DNA from: Brevundimonas sp.
GTDB taxonomy: Bacteria > Pseudomonadota > Alphaproteobacteria > Caulobacterales > Caulobacteraceae
DNA length: 64,000 nucleotides
Reading direction: 5' to 3'
Assembly: GCF_029946145.1 (NCBI RefSeq)
Contig: NZ_JAQSDY010000026.1
Location: 1-64,000 of the forward strand
Shown here one piece after another: positions 19,311 to 30,645 of this stretch. Position 1 is the first letter of the stretch; each line of letters starts with the position of its first letter. Both the position numbers and the translations under genes were made by a program. The notes beneath the pieces were generated by a model. The model was not told the DNA's origin. It saw nothing but the letters and a program-made list of their open reading frames with translations, and ran no database searches.

Positions 19311-20675
19311 ATGACGGCGCGTATTCTGGTTGTTGACGACGTCGAGCCGAACGTTCGCCTGCTCGAGGCCAAGCTGACGCTCGAGTATTACGAGGTGCTG
19401 ACCGCCTGCGACGGCGCCACGGCGCTGCAGATCGCCTCGGACGAACGGCCCGACATCATCCTGCTGGACGTCATGATGCCCGGCATGGACGGGTTCGAGA
19501 CCTGCCGCCGGCTGAAGGCCGATCCCGTGACCCGCCACATCCCCGTGGTGCTGGTGACCGCGCTGGACGGGCGCGAGGACAAGATCAAGGGGCTGGAGGC
19601 CGGGGCCGACGACTTCGTCACCAAGCCGATCGACGACGTGGTGCTGTTCGCCCGGGTGAAGTCGCTGGTGCGGCTGAAGTCCGTGATGGACGAGCTGCGC
19701 GAGCGCGAGGAGACGGGACGCCGCATTGGTGTCGACACCGACGGCGCGGGCCGTCTGCGCGGATCGGGCGGGCGGGTGCTGATCGTCGATGACAATGCGC
19801 GTCAGGCCGAGAAGATGGTCGAACATCTGGCCGGGGAACACCGGCCGACGGTGGAGTCCGACCCGGCGGCTGCGCTGATCGCGGCGCGCGGGCCGGTCGA
19901 TCTGATGATCGTCAATGTTTCGAGCTCGGAGTTCGACGGCCTGAGGTTCGTGGCCCAGGTGCGCTCGACCGAGGCGTCGCGGCGTCTGCCGATCCTGGCG
20001 GTGGTCGATCAGGCCGACCGGCCGCGCCTGCTGAAGGCGCTGGAGCTGGGGGTCAACGACATCCTGCCCCGGCCGGTGGATCCGGAGGAGCTGGAGGCGC
20101 GGACGCGCACCCAGATCAAGCGCAAACGCTATGCCGACTTCCTCAAGGAGAAGCTGGACTACAGTCTGGAGATGGCGGTCACCGACGCCCTGACGGGGCT
20201 GCACAACCGCCGCTACATGGCCGGGCAGCTGCAGGGGCTGATGAACCGGGCGGGACAGGGCGGCGAGCCCGTGGCCCTGCTGATGATGGATCTGGACCAT
20301 TTCAAGCTGGTCAATGACAGCTTCGGCCACGACGCCGGCGACGAGGTGCTGCGCGAGTTCGCGGTGCGGCTGGCGACCAATGTGCGGGCCATCGACCTGC
20401 CGTGCCGTCTGGGCGGCGAGGAGTTCGTGGTGGTCATGCCGGGTGCGAGCATTGAGGACGCCGTGCGCGTCGCCGACCGCATCCGGCGCGACGTGGCGTC
20501 CCAGCCGTTCCCGATCATGGGCGGCGCCGAGGGGCTGACGATCACCGTCTCGGTGGGCGTGGCGGCGAGCACGGGGGACGGCGACACGCCCGAGGCCCTG
20601 CTGAAGCGGGCCGACGAGGGCGTCTATGAGGCGAAGGCCCACGGGCGGAACCAGGTCATCGCCCGGGCGGCGTGA
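19311..20675 (+). CDS. pleD: diguanylate cyclase response regulator PleD
   Basis: Makes c-di-GMP at the stalked pole and drives the motile-to-sessile switch in Caulobacter. The 454 residues contain a first REC (VVDDVEPN, phospho-Asp53 in LLDVMMPGMDGF, KPID), a second adaptor REC with degenerate acceptor (VNVSSSEFDG), and a GGDEF domain from about residue 290. The active site is GGEEF. The inhibitory RxxD site (RAID) lies five residues before GGEEF, so product feedback is expected. It is coupled to divK. Confidence 0.97.
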   Translation: MTARILVVDDVEPNVRLLEAKLTLEYYEVLTACDGATALQIASDERPDIILLDVMMPGMDGFETCRRLKADPVTRHIPVVLVTALDGREDKIKGLEAGADDFVTKPIDDVVLFARVKSLVRLKSVMDELREREETGRRIGVDTDGAGRLRGSGGRVLIVDDNARQAEKMVEHLAGEHRPTVESDPAAALIAARGPVDLMIVNVSSSEFDGLRFVAQVRSTEASRRLPILAVVDQADRPRLLKALELGVNDILPRPVDPEELEARTRTQIKRKRYADFLKEKLDYSLEMAVTDALTGLHNRRYMAGQLQGLMNRAGQGGEPVALLMMDLDHFKLVNDSFGHDAGDEVLREFAVRLATNVRAIDLPCRLGGEEFVVVMPGASIEDAVRVADRIRRDVASQPFPIMGGAEGLTITVSVGVAASTGDGDTPEALLKRADEGVYEAKAHGRNQVIARAA

Positions 20676-20681
20676 GGGGCG

Positions 20682-20876
20682 TTAGCGGCTCATCCAGGGC
20701 TTGGACTTGCCGGTGGCGATGCGCGCGGCCTGTTCGCGCTGGAAACGGCCGCCCCGCGGCGGCTTCTCTCGCGCATTGATCGCCGCCTGCTTCAGCCGGA
20801 GCGCCCGCTGGACGGGACTCTCGCTGGCGGGTTCGGGCGCGGCGGGGGCCTGCGGATCGTCGGTCGGATCACTCAT
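20682..20876 (-). CDS. small hypothetical protein
   Basis: A 64-residue hydrophilic protein. The first half is Pro/Ala/Glu-rich and probably disordered; the second half is basic, with SPVQRALRLKQAAINAREKP and the end GKSKPWMSR. No known domain. The start is ATG; a GTG one codon earlier is also in frame. It is convergent with pleD, with 6 bases between the stop codons. The sharp C-terminal motif suggests a conserved family, but I cannot name it. Confidence 0.65.
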   Translation of the reverse strand: MSDPTDDPQAPAAPEPASESPVQRALRLKQAAINAREKPPRGGRFQREQAARIATGKSKPWMSR

Positions 20877-20903
20877 CACATCAGTCTAGCACGCCAAAGA
20901 AAA

Positions 20904-20933
20904 ACGCCCGGCGTTTCCGCCGGGCGTTTTTTT
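20904..20933. terminator. bidirectional rho-independent terminator
   Basis: Perfect 10-bp stem ACGCCCGGCG with a TTTC loop, followed by seven T residues on the plus strand and preceded by AAAGAAAAA (a T run on the minus strand). It is well placed to end rpmG transcription on the minus strand. Confidence 0.9.
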
Positions 20934-20952
20934 GTCCAGCAGGGCGTTGGCC

Positions 20953-21120
20953 CTACTTGATCTTGCCTTCCTTAAACTCGACGTGCTTGCGCACGACGGG
21001 ATCGTACTTCTTGACGACCATTTTCTCGGTCATCGTACGGGCGTTCTTCTTGGTGACGTAGAAAAAGCCGGTGTCGGCCGAGGAGTTCAGGCGGATCTTG
21101 ATAGAGGCGGGCTTGGCCAT
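20953..21120 (-). CDS. rpmG: 50S ribosomal protein L33
   Basis: A 55-residue ribosomal protein beginning [20 protein letters not shown] and ending in a lysine-rich tail (EFKEGKIK). It contains VTKKNART and [13 protein letters not shown], the bacterial L33 signature. The CxxC zinc pairs of the C+ type are absent, so this is the zinc-free form. It stands as a single gene with a strong terminator after it. Confidence 0.97.
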   Translation of the reverse strand: MAKPASIKIRLNSSADTGFFYVTKKNARTMTEKMVVKKYDPVVRKHVEFKEGKIK

Positions 21121-21193
21121 CGGGAATTACCTTTGCGACGGCGAAAGCCGCTGGAAATAAGAGGCGCGGAACATACTCAGGCGCGACCGGAAG

Positions 21194-21601
21194 TCAACGA
21201 CGACTTGCGGCCTTCCATTCGCCGAGACGCCGGACGGTGGCGCAGGCGGGCGAACCGTCCTTGCCGCGGCCGGGCAGATGGACCTCCAGAACGGCGCCGG
21301 GGGTGAGCAGGGCCGGCGGGATGTCGTGGATATCGATCTTGGCGCGGCGGCTCCAGACGCTGGCGTGGTCGCCCGCGGACGTGCCGATGCGGATGTAGAC
21401 GAAACGGCGCTGCGGGCCCTCACGGCGCACGAACGGGCCGGTGAGGCGGCCGTCGGGATGCAGGGTGACCGGCAGTTGGAACGAGACGGGGCCGTCGCCG
21501 GCGGTGAGGGGCTCGAACGGCAGGTCGTCCTTCTGGAGGCTGTAGCGCACCCCGGGGACCGGATCGTCGATGGTGAGGCGAAGCGTCACGGTGTCGGCCA
21601 T
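21194..21601 (-). CDS. DUF5990 family protein
   Basis: A 135-residue cytosolic protein, all beta in appearance. It begins with VTLRLTIDDPVPGVRYSLQK and has the core GPFVRREGPQRRFVYIRIGT followed by WSRRAKIDI. This matches DUF5990, a family of unknown function. No signal or membrane segment is seen. The gene is upstream of rpmG on the same strand but separated by 74 bases, so co-transcription is possible. Confidence 0.8.
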   Translation of the reverse strand: MADTVTLRLTIDDPVPGVRYSLQKDDLPFEPLTAGDGPVSFQLPVTLHPDGRLTGPFVRREGPQRRFVYIRIGTSAGDHASVWSRRAKIDIHDIPPALLTPGAVLEVHLPGRGKDGSPACATVRRLGEWKAASRR

Positions 21602-21646
21602 GTGGGCAGATTAGACGAGATGAACGGGCCGTGCCACGCTGGCCTG

Positions 21647-22216
21647 ATGAAACAGCTCGCCGTCCTCGCCGCCGCCTTCGCCCTGTCCGCCTGCGCCACG
21701 GTTCCGGCGCCCGCGCCGCAGCAGGACGCCTTCATGGCCAGTCTCAACGCCCTGTGCGGACAGCGATTCGAGGGGCGGGTGGTGAGCACCGACGCCGCCG
21801 ACGCGAACTTCGCCCGGTCGCGGCTGGTGATGCACGTGCGCGACTGTTCGCCGGACGAGGTCCGCATTCCCTTCCATGTCGGCGACGACACGTCCCGGAC
21901 CTGGGTGATCAGCCGCAACGAAGAGGGCGGGCTGACGCTGAAGCACGATCACCGCGATCCCGAGGGCAGGCCCGACGGCCTGCACTGGTACGGCGGCGAC
22001 ACGACCTCGGCCGGGACGGCGAACCGCCAGGAGTTCCCGGTCGATGCGTTCTCCATCGAGCTGTTCACCGCTGGCGATGCGGCGGTGTCGACGACCAATG
22101 TCTGGGCCGTCGAGGTGCATCCCGGGCGGACATTCGCGTATGAACTGAGGCGCGCGAACCGCCACTTCCGGGTCGAATTCGACCTGACCGACCCGTTGAT
22201 CCAGGTCGCACGCTAG
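21647..22216 (+). CDS. hypothetical lipoprotein
   Basis: A 189-residue protein with a signal peptide ending in the lipobox ALSAC at residues 12-16 (cysteine 16 lipidated), followed by a Pro/Ala linker. The mature part shows LNALCGQRFEGRVVS, VMHVRDCSPDEVRIPFHVGD and DDTSRTWVISR, then GRTFAYELRR near the end, suggesting a beta-rich periplasmic domain with two cysteines that could pair. I do not recognise a characterised family. It is convergent with sodC, and the two stop codons share a CTAG. Confidence 0.8.
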   Translation: MKQLAVLAAAFALSACATVPAPAPQQDAFMASLNALCGQRFEGRVVSTDAADANFARSRLVMHVRDCSPDEVRIPFHVGDDTSRTWVISRNEEGGLTLKHDHRDPEGRPDGLHWYGGDTTSAGTANRQEFPVDAFSIELFTAGDAAVSTTNVWAVEVHPGRTFAYELRRANRHFRVEFDLTDPLIQVAR

Positions 22217-22788
22217 CCGGCCGCCATCACGCCGCAGACGACGCGGTCGCCCGCGCCGCCGATGGGCTGGCTGGTCTGGTCGTCCATGCTGGCGTGGATG
22301 ACCAGGGCCGAGCCGTCCGCGTCCCACAGCCACTGGCCGGGGCCGTCGCGGGCGATGCGGGCGCGGGTGGTGAAGACCTCGGCGTTCACCCGGCCCCGGG
22401 GGTCAGCGAAGACATTGGGCAGGTCGCCGTCGTCGGGTCCGCCGGCGTTCAGCAGGCCGTGGGTCGCCTTGGGGTCGCCGTGGTTGATGTGGCCGCCGGC
22501 CGAGGTGAAGGGCGCCGCGCACTGGCCCGTGGCGTGGATGTGGACGCCATGCCAGCCTGGGGTCATGCCCTCGGCCTCGATACGGATCAACAGGCCGGTC
22601 GCGCCCTGGGTCAGGATGGCTCGTCCGGCCCGGGCGCCCGACGAATTCATCAGAGTGGCCTCGCCGAAATCGCCGATCGCGGCGCGATCCGGGCCGTCGG
22701 AATAGTCCACGGCCGTCACGCTGACACAGGCCCCCAGGGCGGCCATCAGGGGCAGGGCGGCGAGGGCGGAGAGGCGGGCGGGGCGCAT
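22213..22788 (-). CDS. sodC: Cu/Zn superoxide dismutase, probable lipoprotein
   Basis: Dismutates superoxide in the cell envelope. The 191 residues begin with a signal peptide and lipobox LGAC, which suggests lipid anchoring. Copper and zinc ligands are visible in HGVHIHATGQC and GGHINHGDPKATH, and the C-terminal SQPIGGAGDRVVCGV holds the disulfide cysteine and active-site Arg. The chosen ATG gives a compact leader; a longer frame upstream lacks support. It is convergent with the lipoprotein gene and divergent from gyrA. Confidence 0.94.
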   Translation of the reverse strand: MRPARLSALAALPLMAALGACVSVTAVDYSDGPDRAAIGDFGEATLMNSSGARAGRAILTQGATGLLIRIEAEGMTPGWHGVHIHATGQCAAPFTSAGGHINHGDPKATHGLLNAGGPDDGDLPNVFADPRGRVNAEVFTTRARIARDGPGQWLWDADGSALVIHASMDDQTSQPIGGAGDRVVCGVMAAG

Positions 22789-22914
22789 GGGCTGGAATCC
22801 TTGTGTGGAGGGAGCGTGTCCGGGGCCGGCTGGCTTTGCCACGGGGGTTCCCGGATGCTAGAAAACCCGTTCGCGGATCACGTTCCGATTCCGGCCATTT
22901 AAAGCCTGATTTCC

Positions 22915-25710
<2,796 letters not shown>

Positions 25711-25722
25711 GTTTCCGATCCG

Positions 25723-25844
25723 GTCATCCCGGCGAAAGCCGGGACCCAGTCCTTCGGGCGATCCGGCCGCGCCAAGCTTTGCTGGCATCGATTCCATGCA
25801 GCCTGCCTCGCGAAAGCACTGGGTCCCGGCTTTCGCCGGGATGA
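25723..25844. repeat. palindromic REP-like element, family A copy 2
   Basis: Arms GTCATCCCGGCGAAAGCC... at 25723-25749 and the inverted copy at 25819-25844, differing from the dinB-side copy by one base in the arm. The inner spacer is unrelated. It starts 12 bases after the gyrA stop and ends 12 bases before the aminotransferase start, so its hairpins could affect both transcripts. Confidence 0.88.
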
Positions 25845-25856
25845 GCGGAGTTCTTG

Positions 25857-26660
25857 ATGTCAGCAGCACCTGAACTGTGGGTGGATGGTCAACCGGCCAC
25901 CGCGGACGACCTGACTCATGTCGCCCTGGTCAACTACGGCGCCTACACCTCGTTCCGGGTGGAGGAGGGCGGGGTGCGGGGGCTGGACCTGCACCTGTCG
26001 CGACTCGAGGCGGAGGCTGTCGAACTCTTCGGGGCGCCGGTCGGCGAGGCGCGTCTACGTGAGCTGATGCGGGCGGCGGTGGCGGGACGCGGGGCGTGCT
26101 GGCTGCGGGTCAGCCTGTTCTCGCCTGAAATCGGGCCGCGAACGCCGGACTGGCGCGGTCGTCCCAAGGTCATGATCGCTGCGTCGCCGCCGCCTTCGCC
26201 GCTGGCCGAGAGCGTGCGGGTGCAGGTCCAGACCTATGCCCGGGAAACGCCGCATCTGAAGCACGTCGCGACCTTCGGCCTGATCCGCGCCCGCCGGCTT
26301 GCCCGCGCCGCCGGCTTTGACGACGCCCTGTTCGTGGATGTCGAAGGTCAAGTGTCAGAAGGAAGTCTTTGGAATATCGGTTTTATATCCGGGACTGATG
26401 TGACCTGGCCACAAGCGCCGATGCTGGCGGGTGTCGCCCAGGCGCTGGTGCAGCGCGGCCTTGGTCAGTCCGGCTTCACGGGTCGGACCGCGCCGGTCCA
26501 TGTCGATGACCTTGGCGGTTTCGACGCCGCCTTCATCTGCAACAGCGCGACGCCGGCCTGTGCTGTGACCGCGATCGGCGATCAGGCCTTCGCCACGTCG
26601 CCCGCGATCATCGACCGCCTCAAGGCCGCCTGGGCCTCGAACCCCGTTCAACCGATCTAG
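25857..26660 (+). CDS. class IV aminotransferase
   Basis: PLP enzyme of fold type IV (branched-chain aminotransferase, D-amino acid aminotransferase or aminodeoxychorismate lyase group), 267 residues. The PLP lysine is in PHLKHVATF (about residue 138), and the glutamate motif is in VEGQVSEGSLWNIGFI. LNYG-type start (LVNYGAYTSFRVEEG) and HLSRLEAEAVELFG are typical. The specificity cannot be read: aminodeoxychorismate lyase or a D-amino acid enzyme are both possible. The start is ATG, one codon after an in-frame TTG. coaD follows after 48 bases. Confidence 0.88.
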   Translation: MSAAPELWVDGQPATADDLTHVALVNYGAYTSFRVEEGGVRGLDLHLSRLEAEAVELFGAPVGEARLRELMRAAVAGRGACWLRVSLFSPEIGPRTPDWRGRPKVMIAASPPPSPLAESVRVQVQTYARETPHLKHVATFGLIRARRLARAAGFDDALFVDVEGQVSEGSLWNIGFISGTDVTWPQAPMLAGVAQALVQRGLGQSGFTGRTAPVHVDDLGGFDAAFICNSATPACAVTAIGDQAFATSPAIIDRLKAAWASNPVQPI

Positions 26661-26708
26661 GCTGTGGCGGCGACGGCTGCTAAACCTCTGGAAAGCGGGG
26701 AGGACTGT

Positions 26709-27191
26709 ATGCGCATCGGCCTGTATCCGGGCACGTTCGATCCCGTCACCAACGGGCATATGGACATCATCGGCCGCGCCGTGAAGCTGGTCGACAAACT
26801 GGTCATCGGGGTGGCGCGCAACGACGACAAGGGTCCGCTGTTCACGACGGACGAGCGGGTCGAGATGGTGCGCGCCGAGGTGGCCCATCTGGGCGACAAG
26901 GTCGAGGTTCAGGCCTTTTCCAGCCTGCTGATGCATTTCGCCGAGCAACTGGACGCCAGCATCATCGTGCGCGGTCTGCGCGCCGTCGCGGACTTCGAAT
27001 ACGAATTCCAGATGACGGCGATGAACCAGCGCCTCAATGCCGACATCGAGACGGTCTTCCTGATGGCCGACCCGCGGCACCAGGCGATCGCCTCGCGGCT
27101 GGTCAAGGAGATCGCCCGTCTGGACGGCGCGATCGACAGTTTCGTCAGCCCGGCCATCGCCAAGGCGGTCCGGGACAAGGTCAAGGGATAG
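26709..27191 (+). CDS. coaD: phosphopantetheine adenylyltransferase
   Basis: Converts 4'-phosphopantetheine and ATP to dephospho-CoA, the fourth step of CoA synthesis. The 160 residues show the nucleotidyltransferase motif YPGTFDPVTNGHMDII, VRGLRAVADFEYEFQM and the ISSxxVKE-like AIASRLVKEIARL. The start is the ATG that gives MRIGLYPGTFDP, with GGGGAGG just upstream. The cyclophilin gene starts one base after the stop, so an operon is clear. Confidence 0.97.
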   Translation: MRIGLYPGTFDPVTNGHMDIIGRAVKLVDKLVIGVARNDDKGPLFTTDERVEMVRAEVAHLGDKVEVQAFSSLLMHFAEQLDASIIVRGLRAVADFEYEFQMTAMNQRLNADIETVFLMADPRHQAIASRLVKEIARLDGAIDSFVSPAIAKAVRDKVKG

Positions 27192-27192
27192 A

Positions 27193-28047
27193 ATGAACCT
27201 CAGGATCGCAACCATCGGCGTGTTTTCGATGGCCTTGTTCGCCGCCGGTCAGCCCGTCACGGCCCAGGCGCCCGCCGCCGACTGGCGCACCGTCGCTCCG
27301 GAAAACCTGCTGGTCATCGACACGGCCAAGGGGCGCATCCTGGTCGAGCTGGATCCCGTGGTCGCGCCGCTGTCGGTCGCGCGGGTCCGCACGCTGGCGG
27401 ATCAGGGCTTCTATGACGGGCTGAAATTCCACCGAGTGCTGCCGGGCTTCATGGCCCAGACCGGCGATCCCCTCGGCACGGGCGCCGGCGGCAGCGAACT
27501 GCCGGACATTCCGGGCGAGTTCCAGTTCAGGCGCGGACGGGATCTGGGTTTCGTCAACCTGGTCGCCGCGCCGACGGGGCTGCTGGGCGTCGCCGGCTCC
27601 ATGCCGATCTTCACCCAGCCGGACGCCCAGATGATGGTCACGGCCGACTTCAAGACCGCGGCCCAGGCCCTGTTCTGCCCCGGCGTCGTGGGCATGGCCC
27701 GCAACCAGGACCCGAACAGCGCCAACAGCCAGTTCTTCCTGATGACGGGGAACAACGACAGTCTGAACGGCCTGTACACCCCCTTCGGACGGGTCGTTGC
27801 GGGGCTGGAAGTGGTCAAGGCGCTGAAGGCTGGCGTCGAGGCCAACAACGGTCAGGTCGTCGATCCGGACATCATGACCCGCGCCCGCACGGCGGCGACC
27901 ATGCCCGAGGGCCAACGCCCGGCCGTGCGGGTGATGACGCCGCGCAGTCCGGCGTTCGCGGCCATGGTGGAGCAGAAGCGGGTCGAGCTGGGCGCACGGT
28001 TCACGGTTTGCGAGATACAGCCCCCGGCCGAAGTGACCGGCGGCTGA
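27193..28047 (+). CDS. periplasmic cyclophilin-type peptidyl-prolyl isomerase (first of pair)
   Basis: A 284-residue protein with a cleavable signal peptide (MNLRIATIGVFSMALFAAG, cut near TAQA). The cyclophilin domain has GRILVELDPVVAPLSV, the active-site stretch FHRVLPGFMAQTGDP and SANSQFFLMTG. An insertion of about 70 residues sits between these blocks. Two cysteines, one in CPGVVGMARN and one near the C-terminus (TVCEIQ), have matching positions in the next gene and could form a disulfide. It probably helps fold envelope proteins. Confidence 0.93.
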   Translation: MNLRIATIGVFSMALFAAGQPVTAQAPAADWRTVAPENLLVIDTAKGRILVELDPVVAPLSVARVRTLADQGFYDGLKFHRVLPGFMAQTGDPLGTGAGGSELPDIPGEFQFRRGRDLGFVNLVAAPTGLLGVAGSMPIFTQPDAQMMVTADFKTAAQALFCPGVVGMARNQDPNSANSQFFLMTGNNDSLNGLYTPFGRVVAGLEVVKALKAGVEANNGQVVDPDIMTRARTAATMPEGQRPAVRVMTPRSPAFAAMVEQKRVELGARFTVCEIQPPAEVTGG

Positions 28048-28069
28048 TTCAAGGATGAGGGGGAAGACG

Positions 28070-28972
28070 ATGCGACAGTTTCCGGGCCTCGCGGCGCTGA
28101 CCGCCCTGGCTGCCCTGGCGGCCGGAGGGGTGAACGCCCAGGATGCGGGAGGCACGCCCGCGCCGCCTCCGCCGCCCATCCCTGCAACGGTTGTGGCGGC
28201 GCCCGAGTGGCGCACGACGCCGGCCGAGAACCTGCTGGTCATCGATACGACCAAGGGCCGGATCCTCGTCGAGCTGACGCCCGAGGTCGCGCCGCTGCAC
28301 GTCGAGCGGATCAAGCTGCTGGCGCGCCGCGGCTTCTATGACGGCGTGCCGTGGCACCGCGTCATCGACTGGTTCATGGCCCAGACCGGCGATCCGCTGG
28401 GCAATGGCGAGGGCCAGAGCCCCTATCCCGACCTGAAGGGCGAGTTCACCTTCCGCCGCGAGGCGACGATGCCCTTCGCCGCCGTGGCCGAGCCGGCCGG
28501 GGCGCGGGTCGGCTTCTTCCATTCGCTGCCGGTCCAGACCCAGCCCGATTCCGCCTTCGCCCTGACCGCCGACGGCAAGGTCCATGCATGGGGTCTGTAC
28601 TGCCCCGGCGTCGCGGGCATGGCCCGGGACGAGGGCAATGACACGGCCAACAGCCAGTTCTTCCTGATGCGGCAGGCCTATCCGGCGCTGGACAAGCGCT
28701 ACACCATCTGGGGCATGACGGTTTCGGGCCTGGACGTGGTGCGTTCGCTTCAGGTCGGCGACGGCGACAACGGGATGATGACCCAGACCCAGCCGGACCG
28801 GATGACACGGGTGCGCGTCGCCGCCGATATTCCGGAGGCCGAACGGCCCTCGGTGCAGGTGCTGGCGACGGATTCGCCGCGCTTCCGGGCGCTGGTGGAG
28901 GAGACGCGGGCGGCGCGGGGTGCGGACTTCTCGGTCTGCGACGTCACCCTGCCGGTTCAGGTGGTCAACTAG
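28070..28972 (+). CDS. periplasmic cyclophilin-type peptidyl-prolyl isomerase (second of pair)
   Basis: A tandem paralogue of the preceding gene, 300 residues, with a signal peptide (LAALTALAALAAGGVNAQ) and a Pro-rich linker. The active-site stretch is WHRVIDWFMAQTGDP, and the QFFLMRQ block follows. The same insertion and the same two cysteines (CPGVAGMARD, SVCDVT) are kept. The start is the ATG 9 bases after AGGGGGAA; an ATG 15 bases upstream is less likely. The last 8 bases overlap the end of the convergent phosphatase gene. Confidence 0.93.
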   Translation: MRQFPGLAALTALAALAAGGVNAQDAGGTPAPPPPPIPATVVAAPEWRTTPAENLLVIDTTKGRILVELTPEVAPLHVERIKLLARRGFYDGVPWHRVIDWFMAQTGDPLGNGEGQSPYPDLKGEFTFRREATMPFAAVAEPAGARVGFFHSLPVQTQPDSAFALTADGKVHAWGLYCPGVAGMARDEGNDTANSQFFLMRQAYPALDKRYTIWGMTVSGLDVVRSLQVGDGDNGMMTQTQPDRMTRVRVAADIPEAERPSVQVLATDSPRFRALVEETRAARGADFSVCDVTLPVQVVN

Positions 28973-30104
28973 TTTCGGACCGCGGCGGGGAGCCCTGGCC
29001 TCGCCCGCGCCGACGGCGGCGTCCGGGCGTCCGGGCGGCGCGCATCTGTTGCAGCAGCAGGCCTTCCCTCAGGCCGCGATCCGCGACGCGGACGCGTTCG
29101 GACGGCCAGGCGCGCTGGACGGCCTCCATGATGGCGGCGCCGGCGAGCACCAGGTCGGCGCGATCGGGTCCGATGCAGGATTCCGCCGCCCGGCCCGCGG
29201 GGCCCAGGTCCATCAGCTTCGCCGCGGCTCTTTCACAGTCGCCGCTGGTCATCCAGAGGCCGTCCACCAGGTTTCGCTGATAGCGGCGCAGGCCGAGGTG
29301 GATTCCGGCCAGGCTGGTGATCGCGCCGGACGTTCCGATCATGTGGCCGCGCCCGCCCGTGAAGATGTCCCGCAACGCCGGGCCCACCGGCGCGGCGGCG
29401 AGGGCCTGGCCCATGTCCGCGACCATGGCTTCGTACCAGAGATCCAGTCCCGTCCCGGGCTCCGGGTGGCGTTCGGCCAGGGTGACGACGCCCACAGGTG
29501 CGGACATCCAGCCCTCGAGCACGAAGTCCGCGCGGCCCTCGCGCCTCAGCCAGCTGAGTTCGGTCGATCCGCCGCCGACATCCACGACGAGGACGGCCTC
29601 GGCCGAATGGTCGAACAGGTTGAGGCAGCCTTCGACCGCCAGCCGCGCTTCCTCGACCGGGTCGATGATCCGGAGTTTGAGTCCGGTGCCCAGCCGGACC
29701 CGTTCGATGAAGGCCTCGCCGTTGTCGGCCTGGCGGCAGGCCTGGGTCGCCACCGCCATCAGCCGGGAGGAGTTGACGCCCTTTTTCGCGATGCGCTCGC
29801 CGCACAGGACCAGGGCTTCATAGGCGCGGTCCATGGCCCCGTCATCGAGCCGGCCCGTGCGGGACAGGCCTTCGCCCAGGCGGACGATGCGGCTGAAGGA
29901 ATCGACGACGCGAAAGCCGTCGCGCGCCGGCTTTGCGATCAGCAGCCGGCAGTTGTTGGTCCCCAGATCGAGCGCGCCATACAGGGGCGCCTCGCGACCT
30001 GACGTCCCGGATCCGCCGACGGCGCCGCCCGGGGCGCGCTGTCGATCAGGCTTTCGGGACTGGGACCGCTCGTCACGCCGGGGCGCGCCGTCGGTCTCCG
30101 GCAT
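28965..30104 (-). CDS. Ppx/GppA exopolyphosphatase family protein
   Basis: Actin/Hsp70-fold phosphatase that hydrolyses polyphosphate or pppGpp, 379 residues. Motifs: ALDLGTNNCRLLIAKP (phosphate 1), ATQACRQADNG, VVDVGGGSTELSWLRR and GTSGAITSLAGIHLGL. The N-terminal 50 residues and the C-terminal tail (TPGRRRRRGRGQGS) are basic and low-complexity, and may bind RNA or polyphosphate. In many alphaproteobacteria rlmE follows this gene, but it does not here. Ppx and GppA activities cannot be told apart by sequence. Confidence 0.92.
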   Translation of the reverse strand: MPETDGAPRRDERSQSRKPDRQRAPGGAVGGSGTSGREAPLYGALDLGTNNCRLLIAKPARDGFRVVDSFSRIVRLGEGLSRTGRLDDGAMDRAYEALVLCGERIAKKGVNSSRLMAVATQACRQADNGEAFIERVRLGTGLKLRIIDPVEEARLAVEGCLNLFDHSAEAVLVVDVGGGSTELSWLRREGRADFVLEGWMSAPVGVVTLAERHPEPGTGLDLWYEAMVADMGQALAAAPVGPALRDIFTGGRGHMIGTSGAITSLAGIHLGLRRYQRNLVDGLWMTSGDCERAAAKLMDLGPAGRAAESCIGPDRADLVLAGAAIMEAVQRAWPSERVRVADRGLREGLLLQQMRAARTPGRRRRRGRGQGSPPRSETS

Positions 30105-30250
30105 GGGCCGAACTTTCAAGGTGGGCGGTCCGATACGGCGCCCGTCCCGCACACCTTGGACCGGAGGACGGCGGTCGCCAAGCGCAGGTGACGCGAAAAT
30201 GAACGGGGCGACGGTCATGAGGCTCAGGTTCGGACCGGCATTCTGCGGCC

Positions 30251-30565
30251 ATGACCCGTCAAACTGTCGCGAAATTCGGCCTCGGCCAGATCGTCCGCCA
30301 TCGGGATGCCGCCTTCCGCGGCGTCGTGATCGACATCGACCCCAGCTATGCCGGCGATCCGGCCGAGACGGGCGAGGTGACGCCGGATCAGCCCTTCTAT
30401 CAGGTGCTGGCCATCGGGCCGGACGGCGGCTTTATCGCCTATGCGGCGGAGACCGCGCTGGAGCATGATCCCGAGCTGTCGGCCCTGACCCGGGAGGCGG
30501 AAAAGCGCTGGTTCACCGTCGACTTCGAGGGCCGGCACGCGCCCCTGGCGCACGCCATTCACTGA
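30251..30565 (+). CDS. hspQ: heat-shock protein HspQ
   Basis: A 104-residue YccV/HspQ protein. In enterobacteria it binds hemimethylated oriC and acts as a specificity factor for Lon. Features: KFGLGQIVRHRDAAFRGVVIDIDP, DQPFYQVLAIGPDGGFIAYAAE and EKRWFTVDFEGRH. The length is typical. It is a single gene between divergent and downstream units, and no heat-shock promoter was recognised in the 147 bases upstream. Confidence 0.92.
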   Translation: MTRQTVAKFGLGQIVRHRDAAFRGVVIDIDPSYAGDPAETGEVTPDQPFYQVLAIGPDGGFIAYAAETALEHDPELSALTREAEKRWFTVDFEGRHAPLAHAIH

Positions 30566-30645
30566 CGACGGCTGGCGTGGACGTCGCGACGGCCCTAGAT
30601 TGGCGACAAGGGCCAGTCAGAGCCCGCAGGTTGCAGGAGACGTCC

